A stretch of 64,000 nt of DNA, taken from Rutstroemia sp. NJR-2017a BVV2 (lineage: Eukaryota; Ascomycota; Leotiomycetes; Helotiales; Rutstroemiaceae). The notes beneath the pieces are model-generated. The model saw only the letters and a list, made by a program, of their open reading frames with translations. It was not told the DNA's origin and searched no databases. Where the stretch lies: assembly GCA_002946415.1 (NCBI GenBank), contig NJPS01000076.1:248001-312000 (forward strand). The letters run 5' to 3'. The translations under genes and the position numbers were made by a program. Positions 1 to 9,696 of this stretch are shown in pieces (positions within the stretch are counted from its first letter, which is position 1; every line of letters starts with the position of its first letter).

Positions 1-689
1 TAAGAAGCTTTGGAGAGTATGTGTGTGAGTATATGAGAATTCAAATCTACAGGAATATATGTGGAAGCACTGAGTCCAAAAAGTTCACATCTGCCACTGG
101 CTACCCGATTCTGAACTCAGAAAACTGTGGCCAAGAGAAGCGCGGAGAGGCTCTACCTAGCAGGCATCACGCAACAAGCATTGCAGTGACGTATGAGCTA
201 CGAATTAATTCTGCATTAAGGATCATTTCATCCTCACAGAATCAAGCAATTTGAATTACAATGTGCCAAATAATTTTGAGTATTGAGGAAAGTTTAAAGA
301 GGGAGTGGAGTGATTATGAAGACATGGGAGTACAGAAACGTGGCGGGACCTATATATTTTGTGGCTGCAGCGTCATCATTTCGTTCGCTGTGGAACTCTC
401 CTCTTCTGCGCCGCAACCAGTAATCACCCCAGTACTTCGAAGCAGTGTCACCATCATCTAACATGGTATCTTTGAATGTCTCCTATGAGCATATCTCAGG
501 CAGATGCAAACACAATGCAATATTTCAGGCTCAATGCAGTGATGCAGCAAGAGACAGACACATGATAAATAAAGGACCCAGCTGTAGGATTGCGGCAAAG
601 ATGTGGGATGTTATTTCATTTCCGTTGGGATTTTCATTATGGGGAGTCTATGTTCAAGTCAGTCCAAAGATCAAGCCTCGAGAAGCACG
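1..689. other. non-coding stretch, left edge
   Basis: No gene recognised. Open frames here are short, lack familiar motifs and overlap each other on the same strand. It probably contains the 5' flank of the SDR-like gene that starts at 690. Confidence 0.5.
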
Positions 690-1925
690 ATGGTCATGCT
701 AAATCAAGTGATCGCGTCGAACCGATCTCTCCGTAAGCTTCCTCTAGCTGCAGGCTTGGTGACCGTTTTCGTGGGTGCAATTCATGATTTCGATCTTGCA
801 ATATTAAGATGCATTGCTAGGAATGAGAATGCTCCGAGGATCTATGTTGCTGAGATAGGCCATGGTCAATCTCAAATCCACAAGTTTGGTGATATTTCCA
901 AGTCTTTGAAGTCGATCAATGCTAGCGGATCCTATAAGCACTTAGGTTCTCCAGCAAAGACAATATCGGAGGCTAACAGAATGTGCAATGCTATTGGGAA
1001 TACTGAAGACCACATTGATGTCTTGATTCTGAGCACAGGATTCTTACGACACCTGCAGCAAAGTTGTGAGTATACACTCCACTTTCGGGTCTCGTTCAAA
1101 GGCTATGTTCTGTTACAAAAAAAAGATCTCTATCTACTCCTAGCCTCTTTCATTAACGTTGGATGATACAACTTCTAGCGTTGCTAACGCACTGCAGGCA
1201 CTAGCGACGAATCTTTCCACGACCTAGCTCAGCACCAATTTCTTCTCCGCCAACGCTTCATTACCAATCTCCTCCCTCTGCTCTCCAGAAGTCGTTGTCC
1301 CCGTGTAATCTCCATTCTACCTCCAGATCATGACAGCAAGCTCGATATACAGAGCTCTGAAGCATACGACCAAGATTCGCCTGAACCACCATTTCCCTCT
1401 CGAGAAGCATTAGAAACGGCACTTCTATTCACCGCCTATGCCAAAAGATATCCAGGGACCACTTTCATAAGCTTCTACCCAGGCTCTCTCATAATATACA
1501 GCGCACTCACCAAATCAGTACAAGCGATTTCATGGTATCCAGGCATGCTGCTGAAGTTGGTGGCACCGACATTATTCAGGCATTTGATGGGCATCTGCAC
1601 CGAGGAGGTCGCTGAGAGGGTGCTTTACTTGTCTACAAGTGGCAGATATCCACCTGCCAAAGAGCTAAGAAATGAGGGCAAACGAGCGGGTTGGGTAGAG
1701 GTCTGCAGGGGAAGAGGTATGGGTGGAGTTGCGAGAGCAATGACCATGTGCGAAGGGCGTGGAAATGGAGCATACAGGATTGATGAGCATGGGGAAACGT
1801 GTGATGATGGAGAGTTGGCGGGGCAGTACCTTGAAGCATATGAAGAAGCTGCATTCAGACGGTATATGGCTGCACTGAAATTGGAGGGATACAATGACGC
1901 CATAGAAGGAAGCAGACATGATTGA
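690..1925 (+). CDS. short-chain dehydrogenase/reductase-like protein, probably degenerate
   Basis: Exons 690-1065 and 1198-1925 (GTGAGT donor, CTGCAG acceptor) join to 367 residues. The start at 690 gives an N-terminus (MVMLNQVIASNRSL) of the kind seen in fungal SDR-like proteins. A Rossmann-type beginning is visible at about residues 24-36 (LVTVFVGA), a VLILSTGFL strand near residue 114 corresponds to the usual NNAG-like strand, and the second exon carries FLLRQRFITNLLPLL, a helix typical of the family. The glycine-rich cofactor loop (normally TGxxxGIG) reads GAIHDFDLA, so two of three glycines are missing, and no clear YxxxK is found. I infer an SDR fold whose NAD(P) binding is doubtful: a pseudoenzyme or a decaying gene. 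The reading frame itself is intact. Substrate unknown. Confidence 0.65.
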
Positions 1926-2449
1926 GAAAGTTGGGTTCATCGGGACCCACGACCGAGCAGCAGAAGTAGAATGTCGTAGTATGCCGGCTTAGCTGGAGAA
2001 TGTCTTGTATTCCGTTTGCTGCATGGTTCGTTTGCCCATCGTCTCTTCACCGAGCAAGTTCGAATGAAAGACAAAATCAAAACTTCTCGATATGCATGTG
2101 ATTCATTTCTGCTACTGTCCGAAATCTAGCTCACTGAATGAAGATTTCTGTTCACATCTTCACAACTGGAGATAGCGGTGCAGTTCTCATGACTGTGTGC
2201 TGTTTGGCTTAAGTTTTGTCTGAACAGCCTTTTGCAAACGGCGAACCGCTGGGCACCAACGAAATGAACCAGTAAAATTATTCCATACAACACCCACAGT
2301 GAATAGCAGTATGTGTTTCCAGTTCCTAGAATTTCATTTCTTAGAGTCGGATTCCATCACCAATAGCAGCTCGTAAGATACGAGCTGTTGTTTTAGCGGG
2401 GGCTCTTCCTTTCAATCGGAAAGATTTCTCATGCACCTTTCCGCAAAGT
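1926..2449. other. intergenic, 3' flank of SDR-like gene
   Basis: About 520 bases with no recognisable gene; presumably the 3' UTR of the SDR-like gene and spacer. The homology block shared by the next two genes begins just after this stretch. Confidence 0.5.
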
Positions 2450-2602
2450 GTGCGTTATCTGATTGCTGAACTCACCTACCCGTGAATATTGCGGATATGG
2501 TTCCTGCACGATAGTGGTAACTGCATGTATACATGCTAAGAGCTGTTTATGAGAAAGTTCCAAAATGGAGCTCGACAAACAGAGGAAGTTGAAGGAAAGG
2601 TG

Positions 2603-2609
2603 TATAAAG
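2603..2609 (+). promoter_or_regulatory. TATA box of unit A gene
   Basis: TATAAAG, 109 bases before the ATG at 2712, followed by a pyrimidine-rich leader. The same box sits at the matching place in the duplicated unit (3607), which supports it as functional. Confidence 0.65.
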
Positions 2610-2711
2610 AGCCATAAATCTCCTCCTTCAGTTCTGAATCTTCACTCCTTAAACATCACACTCTACGACTTCAACTAACCAGTTCCTGCTTTACACATCA
2701 AATCATTCGCC

Positions 2712-3209
2712 ATGTCTCGCGACAATCACACTGGAGCATCCGCTGATGAGAAGCCTGCGCTTGGGAATGAACGTCCACGATCTGCTACCCATGCAAATGG
2801 AGACCATGCTCAAGATCAAGAAATCACCAATACTGCCGCTCGCGACCAGGAGCAGCAAGAAAATGTGCCCTCCAACCTCCCACAGAATCCCATCGCCAGC
2901 CCACCACACGAAGAGGCAGAATCTCCACCCACACCCACACCTAGCACTTCACCAAACAGCACACCCAGCACATCTCCCTCGACCATCGCCGGCGATGAGG
3001 CCCCTCCCTCACCTCTCGACATAGAATTCCCACCTCGCGAGGTTGCCGTTCCCTCGCCGCGCACCGATCGCGACCGCGCGAGACGAGTCCGATGGATCAT
3101 CCTACTTCTCCTCATTATGTTCGGGCTCTTCTACTTCTATGGTTATAACTCACCTACGGGTTTGATAACCACGCTTGTTACGATTGCGATTTGGTTTTTG
3201 GGTCTTTAA
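2712..3209 (+). CDS. small proline/threonine-rich membrane protein, copy A
   Basis: Single exon, 165 residues. The first 65 residues are polar and acidic. Residues about 70-105 are rich in Pro, Ser and Thr and include SPPHEEAESPPTPTPSTSP. A basic stretch (RDRARRVRW) precedes a strongly hydrophobic segment (IILLLLIMFGLFYFYGY, about 134-150), and a second hydrophobic segment (LITTLVTIAIWFLGL) ends the protein. This suggests a tail-anchored or hairpin membrane protein with a cytosolic disordered head. It is paralogous to the gene at 3733: both N-termini share spaced residues and both have the same promoter elements. I do not recognise the family and assign no function. Confidence 0.7.
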   Translation: MSRDNHTGASADEKPALGNERPRSATHANGDHAQDQEITNTAARDQEQQENVPSNLPQNPIASPPHEEAESPPTPTPSTSPNSTPSTSPSTIAGDEAPPSPLDIEFPPREVAVPSPRTDRDRARRVRWIILLLLIMFGLFYFYGYNSPTGLITTLVTIAIWFLGL

Positions 3210-3606
3210 TATCTTGATCTGAGGAACTGTCTGCGTTGCGAGTAATTAGCGAACGAGGATATAGGGGGTGGGTGGGGCAGCTTGTGAGTCGACACGACAG
3301 GCCGATCAAGGAGGTGATGGTAGCGCAGGATATTTAGTCTAAAGCATCGGAGGCTGTAGTAATAGCCACCGTGTAGCTAGCTGTCTTTAAAGGTTCCATT
3401 CTCCCCTGTGAACATTATTTAATGAGTTATATGAAATGGTGAAATGGTGAAATTTAGTACAAAGTGATTGCTCAACTCACCTACCCGTGTGTATTGAGGA
3501 GATGGTTTTATGCAGGATGTTTGCAAATATATATATGTAATTAGGATCATTTGTAAGAAACTCCCAAAATAGGTTTTAACAAACGAAGAAAAATGGAAGG
3601 AAAACA

Positions 3607-3613
3607 TATAAAG
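3607..3613 (+). promoter_or_regulatory. TATA box of unit B gene
   Basis: TATAAAG, 126 bases before the ATG at 3733, in the same context as the box at 2603. Conserved between the duplicated units. Confidence 0.65.
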
Positions 3614-3732
3614 ACCGGTGAATCTCCTCCTCAACCAGTTCTGACTTTTGATTCTTTAAGCATCCACACCCGACGACTTAGAACTATCTTCAAGCTTCAA
3701 CATCCCAGTTACCACTCTACACATCCCTCACT

Positions 3733-4500
3733 ATGTTTCGCAACAGCCAAGCCAAAACACCCGAAGCAGACCGACCTACTCTTGGGGAAGTCTATCTGCG
3801 TTCCAGAGCCTCTGCAAACAAACACCGTGCCCAAGATTCAGACACCGAATCCTACCAGTTGTCACAACCAGGAATCCGAAGACCCGTTGTAACGTATGAC
3901 CATGATGCAGGAACCGTCTGCAGTGACGATAGCGAATGGTCACTAGGACAACTCCACAAATCCGTTAAGGCGTTCAACGCAAGAAATGCCTTGCTCCGTT
4001 ACCGCCAGCTTCCCACTCCGCCACACGCAGAGCCAGCATCAATATCAGCATCACCATCCACACCCCGCACTTCTTCAAGCAAACGCAGACCTCCATATCC
4101 AGAGCCTGGATCAACATTCAGACCGCGCGCTCCTCCAAGCACACACAGTCCGCCACATGAAGAATCTGCATCGCCACCTACATCCAGAACTCCTCCAACC
4201 AAACGCAGGTCTCCATATACAGAGCCTGCATCCACATCCACATCTTCACCCCTTGCTCCTCCCACCACACGCAGCACCTCTCCCAAGCCCTTCGCCGTCC
4301 ATCCAGCTCCTCGCTCATGGCATGCAGACCGTACTCCAACAGGGCGTCTACCACCTCTCCAAGCACGACCTACCCCTCCCTCTATCTCCAATTCCCCCCC
4401 TACCTCCGATCTCCCTTCCTCCTCCGACCTCGCGGTCCTACTTTTCGTGATCGTGTGCCTATGTTGGTATGCGGTATCTATGTTCGTAACTGTGTTCTGA
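3733..4500 (+). CDS. small proline-rich membrane protein with internal repeats, copy B
   Basis: Single exon, 255 residues. The N-terminus (MFRNSQAKTPEADRPTLGE) aligns with copy A (MSRDNHTGASADEKPALGN). Residues about 95-190 hold roughly four degenerate units of 20-25 residues, each with PP(H/Y)xEPxS followed by a Ser/Thr/Pro run and often KRR (TPPHAEPAS, PPYPEPGS, PPHEESASPP, SPYTEPASTS). Copy A has just one such unit, so this block looks expanded after duplication. The C-terminus is one hydrophobic segment (DLAVLLFVIVCLCWYAVSMF), giving a predicted tail-anchored protein, whereas copy A has two segments. Function unknown. Confidence 0.68.
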   Translation: MFRNSQAKTPEADRPTLGEVYLRSRASANKHRAQDSDTESYQLSQPGIRRPVVTYDHDAGTVCSDDSEWSLGQLHKSVKAFNARNALLRYRQLPTPPHAEPASISASPSTPRTSSSKRRPPYPEPGSTFRPRAPPSTHSPPHEESASPPTSRTPPTKRRSPYTEPASTSTSSPLAPPTTRSTSPKPFAVHPAPRSWHADRTPTGRLPPLQARPTPPSISNSPPTSDLPSSSDLAVLLFVIVCLCWYAVSMFVTVF

Positions 4501-5090
4501 CTAGGTTGAACTAAATACTATAATCATTGAATGCAATATTCGATTAAGTCTGATCCTTCTAAGCTGTGGTTTGGAGGTGGCCATTACATACATACGTACT
4601 CCATGAAACTAGCAAAATCTCTGAATACCTTCATGTAGGCCGACGCCGTACAATTGAATGGTCCTGGTAATTACTCCGGTGATTCATTGAATATCTTATC
4701 CGGCGGGGATATACGCCCTATGGTGATCTGTTTCCACATTCATCTGTGGCTGGGATATACGCGGTTACTTTCCCTGCCTTCGTCGGTTTTCGCATTCATT
4801 TGGGACAAGCTCTGTGTTGAGGGTGGTTAGTGAGCGAAGTCATTTTTCGTCTGTGTGCTGTAACTAGCGGAAGTATAATATATGCGCAAGATATTCATTC
4901 TAAAGCACTAGGGGCTCTGATAATCCGGTAATCACTATATAGTCAACTATCTTTAAAGATTCTATTCTCCCATATGAACATTACTTAATGACTTGTATCC
5001 ACTGGTAAAATATAATACAAAGTGACATATCCAACAAAGGCCCTAACCAAAACCCCGCGTCCCTCATTCTACATACCCAAAACCCACAAT
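4501..5090. other. intergenic, 3' part of duplicated unit B
   Basis: No gene. The part around 4890-5000 is the diverged copy of 3330-3430, the 3' flank of copy A. A short near-repeat GGATATACGC occurs twice (about 4708 and 4752). Confidence 0.55.
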
Positions 5091-6122
5091 CTAAACAGGT
5101 AAATCCTCCCTCCAAACCAAGCTCCCCTCCCCACTCCAATACGCCGCCTCCCCCGTATCCGGATCCACCAACCCCTCCAAAATCCTCATCCCACCCGCAT
5201 CATCCCACGCAATCCTCCCCTCCAGCGCCGCTCTCATCAGCTCCTCGCCCGCAACCTCTTTCTCCCCCGTAAACGGATCCCACTCAAACCCCTCTTTCAA
5301 CCACATCCATCTGAGAAACGCTCTCAACTCCTTATCTTCCGGCAGGACGCGCATCCACTCAGGTTGAAACCCTTCCTCCTCACACCCCTCCCCATTCCAA
5401 CCCTTCGCCTTCCCACGAAGGATATCCCGGCAGAAGATCCGCCAGCTGTCAAGCGCATACGGTCCCTGCGTCATATGACCGATTTCCCACGCCGGGCGCG
5501 GATCCGATGATTCATCTGGGAGGACCTCACTCCTTTTCACGTCGCGGCCTTGGCCCTTGGTTGGGTAATCGTGGACTGCGTAGCGTTTGCCTTTGATCGG
5601 GGGGTTCTCGATGAATATCTTAGCGTATGCTTGATATGTGGCTGCGCGTTGGTTTTGGAGACCGAGATGGCGGATTACGGAGATAATGTCTTCTTTGGGG
5701 GCGTCGACTAGAGATTCGGGAGTGGGGTATTGTTCCATAAGGTTGTAGAAGACGGGAATGGCATGTTTGCCATGGGTGCGGTTGAGAAAAGTAACGGCGA
5801 TGAGGAGGCGGAAGGGATTATGCGCGAGCTTTTCTTGAATGAGACCGAAATGCGGCGCGGAGAGTGGTGGGAAGGGGATGCACGATATTGTTCCCGGAGG
5901 ACGCTTCAAAGGAGATTTCTTTGATGGGGGTGTATCGGCAATAGCAGTGTCGCTCTTTATAACTTTTGCCTTTATGTTCCTAGAGGGAGAAGGAGCAGGA
6001 GTAAAGTACGGTGATTTTGCTGGTGGTCGTTTGAGCTTCGTGCCTGACCTAAGAAGCCTGGGAACATCAACCACAATGCATTCATCGGTACTTCCATCGG
6101 AGTCTAGAAAAGGATTGGGCAT
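5091..6122 (-). CDS. HhH-GPD DNA glycosylase, MBD4-like
   Basis: The first in-frame ATG is at 6122, giving 343 residues. The core matches the catalytic domain of MBD4-type mismatch thymine/uracil glycosylases: FGLIQEKLAHNPFRLLIA followed by VTFLNRTHGKHAIPVF, then YPTPESLVDAP, a helix-hairpin-helix region, and GPYALDSWRIFC. The Asp of ALDSWRIFC is at the place of the catalytic Asp of the family. Such enzymes excise T or U opposite G in base excision repair in the nucleus. The C-terminal 90 residues are an acidic extension outside the domain. The frame stays open upstream of the ATG, back to a stop near 6435, with acidic coding-like sequence but no ATG, so a 5' exon or a link to the same-strand neighbour is possible. 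Domain assignment is strong; the start is uncertain. Confidence 0.82.
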   Translation of the reverse strand: MPNPFLDSDGSTDECIVVDVPRLLRSGTKLKRPPAKSPYFTPAPSPSRNIKAKVIKSDTAIADTPPSKKSPLKRPPGTISCIPFPPLSAPHFGLIQEKLAHNPFRLLIAVTFLNRTHGKHAIPVFYNLMEQYPTPESLVDAPKEDIISVIRHLGLQNQRAATYQAYAKIFIENPPIKGKRYAVHDYPTKGQGRDVKRSEVLPDESSDPRPAWEIGHMTQGPYALDSWRIFCRDILRGKAKGWNGEGCEEEGFQPEWMRVLPEDKELRAFLRWMWLKEGFEWDPFTGEKEVAGEELMRAALEGRIAWDDAGGMRILEGLVDPDTGEAAYWSGEGSLVWREDLPV

Positions 6123-6376
6123 CCCATCATTGACCACAGTTTCCTCTCTTCGTCTCAGGATAGGCTGGTCCAGATCAGCTGCGATTGAAGTCCCTACAGG
6201 GGTGTGAATAGCGACCTCTAGCTCCGCAAGGAGCTGATCTCCAGGCGACTCAGGGGTAGTATCATTATCAGCGTCTATAGCTAGTCCTCCATCTTCGCCT
6301 GCAAGTCTCGAAGACTGGTCAAAGCTCGAGCCGTCGCCATCCAGGAACTCACTACCACCCGCAGAGCCTGGCTCTT

Positions 6377-7939
6377 TTACGAGTGGTGAACTTTTGCTCT
6401 TCTGGTATTCCTTGCTGGCGTATCGACTGTGGGCTTAGAAACAACAGTGGCAGCTTTGCCCCTGGGCTTCTTGACAGGCTTCGTTTTCGTGGCATTGACA
6501 TCTCCCAATTGTGCCAATGGTTCAGGCGCGCTTGAGTCGTTGGCTTGAGCTGAAAGTTTTGCTCTTTTCGCGCCTCTCGTTCGCAGATGTGCCGGCGATG
6601 CCTTGGTCGCTTCGGCTACGTTAGGTGCCTTAGCAGGCGTCTCCTCACCCGTGCTCAAGCGGTTGTTATTTCTCTTTCTTTTTCTAGTAGGTTTCTTTGC
6701 GCTTGCACTAGGCTCCTCCGGAACGGTAGAGGTTTCCGCATCCTGCTCAACACCTACTGGCGGGCTTTGCGCAGCAGATGTCGCATTTTCCGTAGTATCA
6801 GCAGCAGTACTTTCGCGGCCCTCTATTGGGATGTCTACATCCATTTCCTCAGCCTCTGCCCGGATTGGAGTGGCTTCAGTTCCAGCCTGTGCCCCGATGG
6901 GAATGGCTTCGGTTTCAGCCTCGCCCGGCGTATCTGCAACAACTTCAGCCAATGCCTCTGGCTGCTTCGTGGCTTCCTCAGCAGGTTCTTGCTCAGAGGG
7001 GTTTTGCTGAGATGTTGATTGTCCGTCGACTTCTGGACTATTGACTTCTGGATCGGCGGGTTTTGGGCCCAAGGCTTCTGGCTGAGCAGATTCTGGCTCA
7101 GCGGAATCTTGCCCATCAGCTTCATCCTTGATACTTGCTACCTCTACCGTTTCTCGCACCGCGTCATCCTGCTGCGCCACCCCTTGTTCACCCACCTGCC
7201 CCTCACCAGCTTCCCTTTCCACAACCTTCTTTTTCTCAGGCCCTCCAGTCTTCGTCTTCTTGAAATATGTCGACTTCGCCGGCCCACTCTTAGCCTTCTC
7301 CCTCCTACTCAAACCAACCCCATCACCACCCTTAGCCGAACCCAACCTCGCCAGCTCCGCCTTCCTTCTCAACATCTTATCCTTCGCAACCTGTTTCTCC
7401 AATTGCGCAATCCTCGCCGCATCCTTCTCCCTCTGCTTCTCAATCTTCGCCGCCTCTATAGCGGCCAGCTTCTCCTCATGCGACTTTGCCTTCTCCGCCC
7501 TCTTCGCCTGCAAATCCTCTTCTATTTTGCGTCTTCGTTCTTCGCGCGCTTCTTGCGCATTTCGTTGCTTTTCTTGGAACTTAGCCGCTCGTTCGGCCGC
7601 TGGGCCATTCTTTTCTTCTTTTCGGAGACGCTTGGCTTCGCGCTCGGCTTTAGATTCACGCTTGCGCTTTTTGTCTCCATTAGTTGGGGCGAGTTGTGCA
7701 TCGGGGTTCTTGGGATCCTGGTTAGGTCTGTTAACTACTGGGAAAGGCCATAGGGTTTTATTATATTTACATACCTCTACGAGAGACGTTCCCACTGTCG
7801 AAGGGATCTCTCCTTCGGTATCTTTCATTGCCACGTCGACAAGTGTGCCTCCATGTGTTGAGTCCAGTATTTCCTTTCCTGTATCCAACGCCGCAGCATC
7901 AACAGCACCAGCGGCGCTTTGCGACTCAACGTCCCCCAT
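6377..7939 (-). CDS. lysine/glutamate-rich coiled-coil nuclear-type protein
   Basis: ATG at 7939. I predict one intron, 7718-7774 (GTATGT...AACCAG, 57 nt, in frame and without stop codons). Exons 7775-7939 and 6377-7717 give 501 residues; unspliced it would be 520. After an acidic head comes a basic patch (KKRKRESKAEREAKRLRK), then a long charged helix (about residues 80-190) rich in EER, EKL, AAK and KEK that should form a coiled coil, then a disordered Glu/Pro/Ala-rich half with basic clusters (KKPTRKRKRNNNR) resembling nuclear localisation signals. The KER-like composition recalls chromatin assembly factors, but that alone does not identify it. No enzyme domain. It lies 255 bases before the glycosylase ATG on the same strand. 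Confidence 0.6.
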   Translation of the reverse strand: MGDVESQSAAGAVDAAALDTGKEILDSTHGGTLVDVAMKDTEGEIPSTVGTSLVEVCKYNKTLWPFPVVNRPNQDPKNPDAQLAPTNGDKKRKRESKAEREAKRLRKEEKNGPAAERAAKFQEKQRNAQEAREERRRKIEEDLQAKRAEKAKSHEEKLAAIEAAKIEKQREKDAARIAQLEKQVAKDKMLRRKAELARLGSAKGGDGVGLSRREKAKSGPAKSTYFKKTKTGGPEKKKVVEREAGEGQVGEQGVAQQDDAVRETVEVASIKDEADGQDSAEPESAQPEALGPKPADPEVNSPEVDGQSTSQQNPSEQEPAEEATKQPEALAEVVADTPGEAETEAIPIGAQAGTEATPIRAEAEEMDVDIPIEGRESTAADTTENATSAAQSPPVGVEQDAETSTVPEEPSASAKKPTRKRKRNNNRLSTGEETPAKAPNVAEATKASPAHLRTRGAKRAKLSAQANDSSAPEPLAQLGDVNATKTKPVKKPRGKAATVVSKPTVDTPARNTRRAKVHHS

Positions 7940-8455
7940 GATATCCTAGAGCTATCTTTGAAAACCAGTTCTCCTTGTTTCGAAAAGAAACGAAGAATTG
8001 ACTTCTCCGGGCACAAGTTAGATCAACTTTTAAAACTTAAGAGCAATTGACCACTTGTGAAATTTCACGATGTTTGGAAATAGCAAAGGGAAAAAAAAGT
8101 TCCTCAAGGTCGACATGAAATCCGGGGAAACTTTTAGCGAGCAACTTTTTTTCCTTCAGCACAAATTCCGAGCTCCACCGAGGACGCTACGATGCAGTCA
8201 GGCTCGCCAGGCATATTTGTACTGAGGGGCTATCTACTGATCAATGGTCACTTTGATAGGAATACTTCTAAGACTTTCGAATAAATATTGGCACACATCT
8301 AATTTTCGCTACCACGGCTGGGAGAAGCTCCCATACTGAAGCTTTTATCTACCATCCGTACTTCCCCTTTGTACACTTCGCGCAGTAAGATAAAACTAGT
8401 AGCACATTTATTCTCTACCCCTTCACACCCCCATAATACAAAAGAAAAAGAGACT
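7940..8455. other. intergenic between divergently regulated 5' end and CYT1 3' end
   Basis: Holds the promoter of the coiled-coil gene (minus strand, leftward) and the 3' UTR of the cytochrome c1 gene. AT-rich runs at 8090-8150; no gene recognised. Confidence 0.5.
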
Positions 8456-9696
8456 CTAGTGTCTAGAAGCGGTTCCAGCGCCCACTGGTGGGTTGTATAC
8501 GATCTTCCTTGTCTTGACTGGAGTCCACTTGTAGCGCTTAACCCAGACACTTATAGCAAACAACGCAGTTCCAATGACCAAAACCTTCATACCCATCTTC
8601 TTTCTTTGATCCATCTCAGGCTCGGCGGCCCAGTTCAAGAATTCAACAACATCTTTGGCCATCTGGGATGTTGTAGCTGGGGTACCATCTTCATATTCGA
8701 CCAAATCATTGTAAAGAACACGAGCCATGGCAATACCGGTACCGGGGAAATATGGATTGAAGTTGAGTCCATCTGGAAGCTTGACTCCTGGCGGTGGTTC
8801 TTCAGGGTAACCAGTCAACAAGCTGAAAATGTAGTTGCATCCACCGTGTCGGGCCTTAACCATCAAACTGAGATCCGGAGGCAGGGCTCCATTGTTTGCA
8901 GCACGAGCAGCTTCGTCATTCTTGTATGGAGAAGGAAGGTAATCGGAAAGCTTTCCTGGTCGCTTCTCGATTTCACCCTCGTCGTTTGGCTCACTGTCAT
9001 ATTCGTTCTCCTCGGCCATTGCCTTGGCCTCATCGACTGTATGCGTAACACCGACCAAGGCTCGATATGGAACTCGGCTTAGAGAATGGCAGGATGCGCA
9101 GACTTCGCGGTAGACTTGGAAACCTCTTCGGAGTCTAGTGATTGTTAATTGATATCACACCATTGAGTGTTCTAAAACTCACGCTTGATGGTCGAAAGTC
9201 TTTACATATTGCTCATGGACCCAAGGGTACTTTGTTGGGTGGAGACTGGTGCTAAGTCAGTATGATGTACCTTCCATCTCCCCGCTCCAACCTTCTGCTC
9301 GTAGCATGGACGTTCTTCCTCGGCAATGTCTCCCTCAACATGAACAGTAAGAACTCACCCTTCTTCAGCTGGTGTCATAGCATGTAATGGCTGGCCAAAA
9401 AGATGATAATACCAGGCGAGGGAACCAGCTGCGACTGCGGTTGCGGCGGTTGCAGCCACATTCAGACGGAATGGAGTGGGAATTTCGGAGGAAGTCGAGG
9501 AAGATGCGGCACGCTGGGACATAGTATATTAGCATCGTATCCTTGATAAGCACCGGTCGAATATCATGAATAGAGAGACCGTATATCTCCTCCATGGCTT
9601 GAGAATGAAGACTTATCGTACCTTCGTGGTCTTAATTGTGTTATTCCGGACTCCTCCGACAGCGCGCGTTGAGCGCAGGCATGATCTGGCCAACAT
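8456..9696 (-). CDS. CYT1: cytochrome c1, heme protein of complex III
   Basis: Four exons: 9622-9696, 9359-9513, 9183-9245 and 8456-9134, giving 323 residues. Exon 1 encodes a mitochondrial presequence ([15 protein letters not shown]) and exon 2 a hydrophobic sorting segment ([19 protein letters not shown]), the usual bipartite signal for the intermembrane space. Heme c attachment is C110-A-S-C113-H114. [32 protein letters not shown] (with the axial Met) and a C-terminal anchor ([21 protein letters not shown]) are all characteristic. It carries electrons from the Rieske protein to cytochrome c in the bc1 complex. For exon 3 I chose the acceptor CACCAG at 9246, which yields [11 protein letters not shown] as in other fungi; the TTAG six bases earlier would insert two residues. 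Confidence 0.95.

Larger units (their letters stand above)
2450..5000 (+). repeat. diverged tandem duplication of a whole gene unit
   Basis: Unit A (about 2455-3430) and unit B (about 3460-5000) match in order over promoter, leader, first codons and 3' flank. Examples: GATTGCTGAACTCACCTACC at 2461 against GATTGCTCAACTCACCTACC at 3467; a TATAAAGA box in each; leader words CTCCTCCT..GTTCTGA..TTCTTTAAGCATC; and after the genes TCTAAAGCA...CTGTCTTTAAAG...TTCTATTCTCCC...GAACATTA at about 3338-3425 and 4897-4990. The middle of the coding regions has diverged and grown in unit B. Confidence 0.8.
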
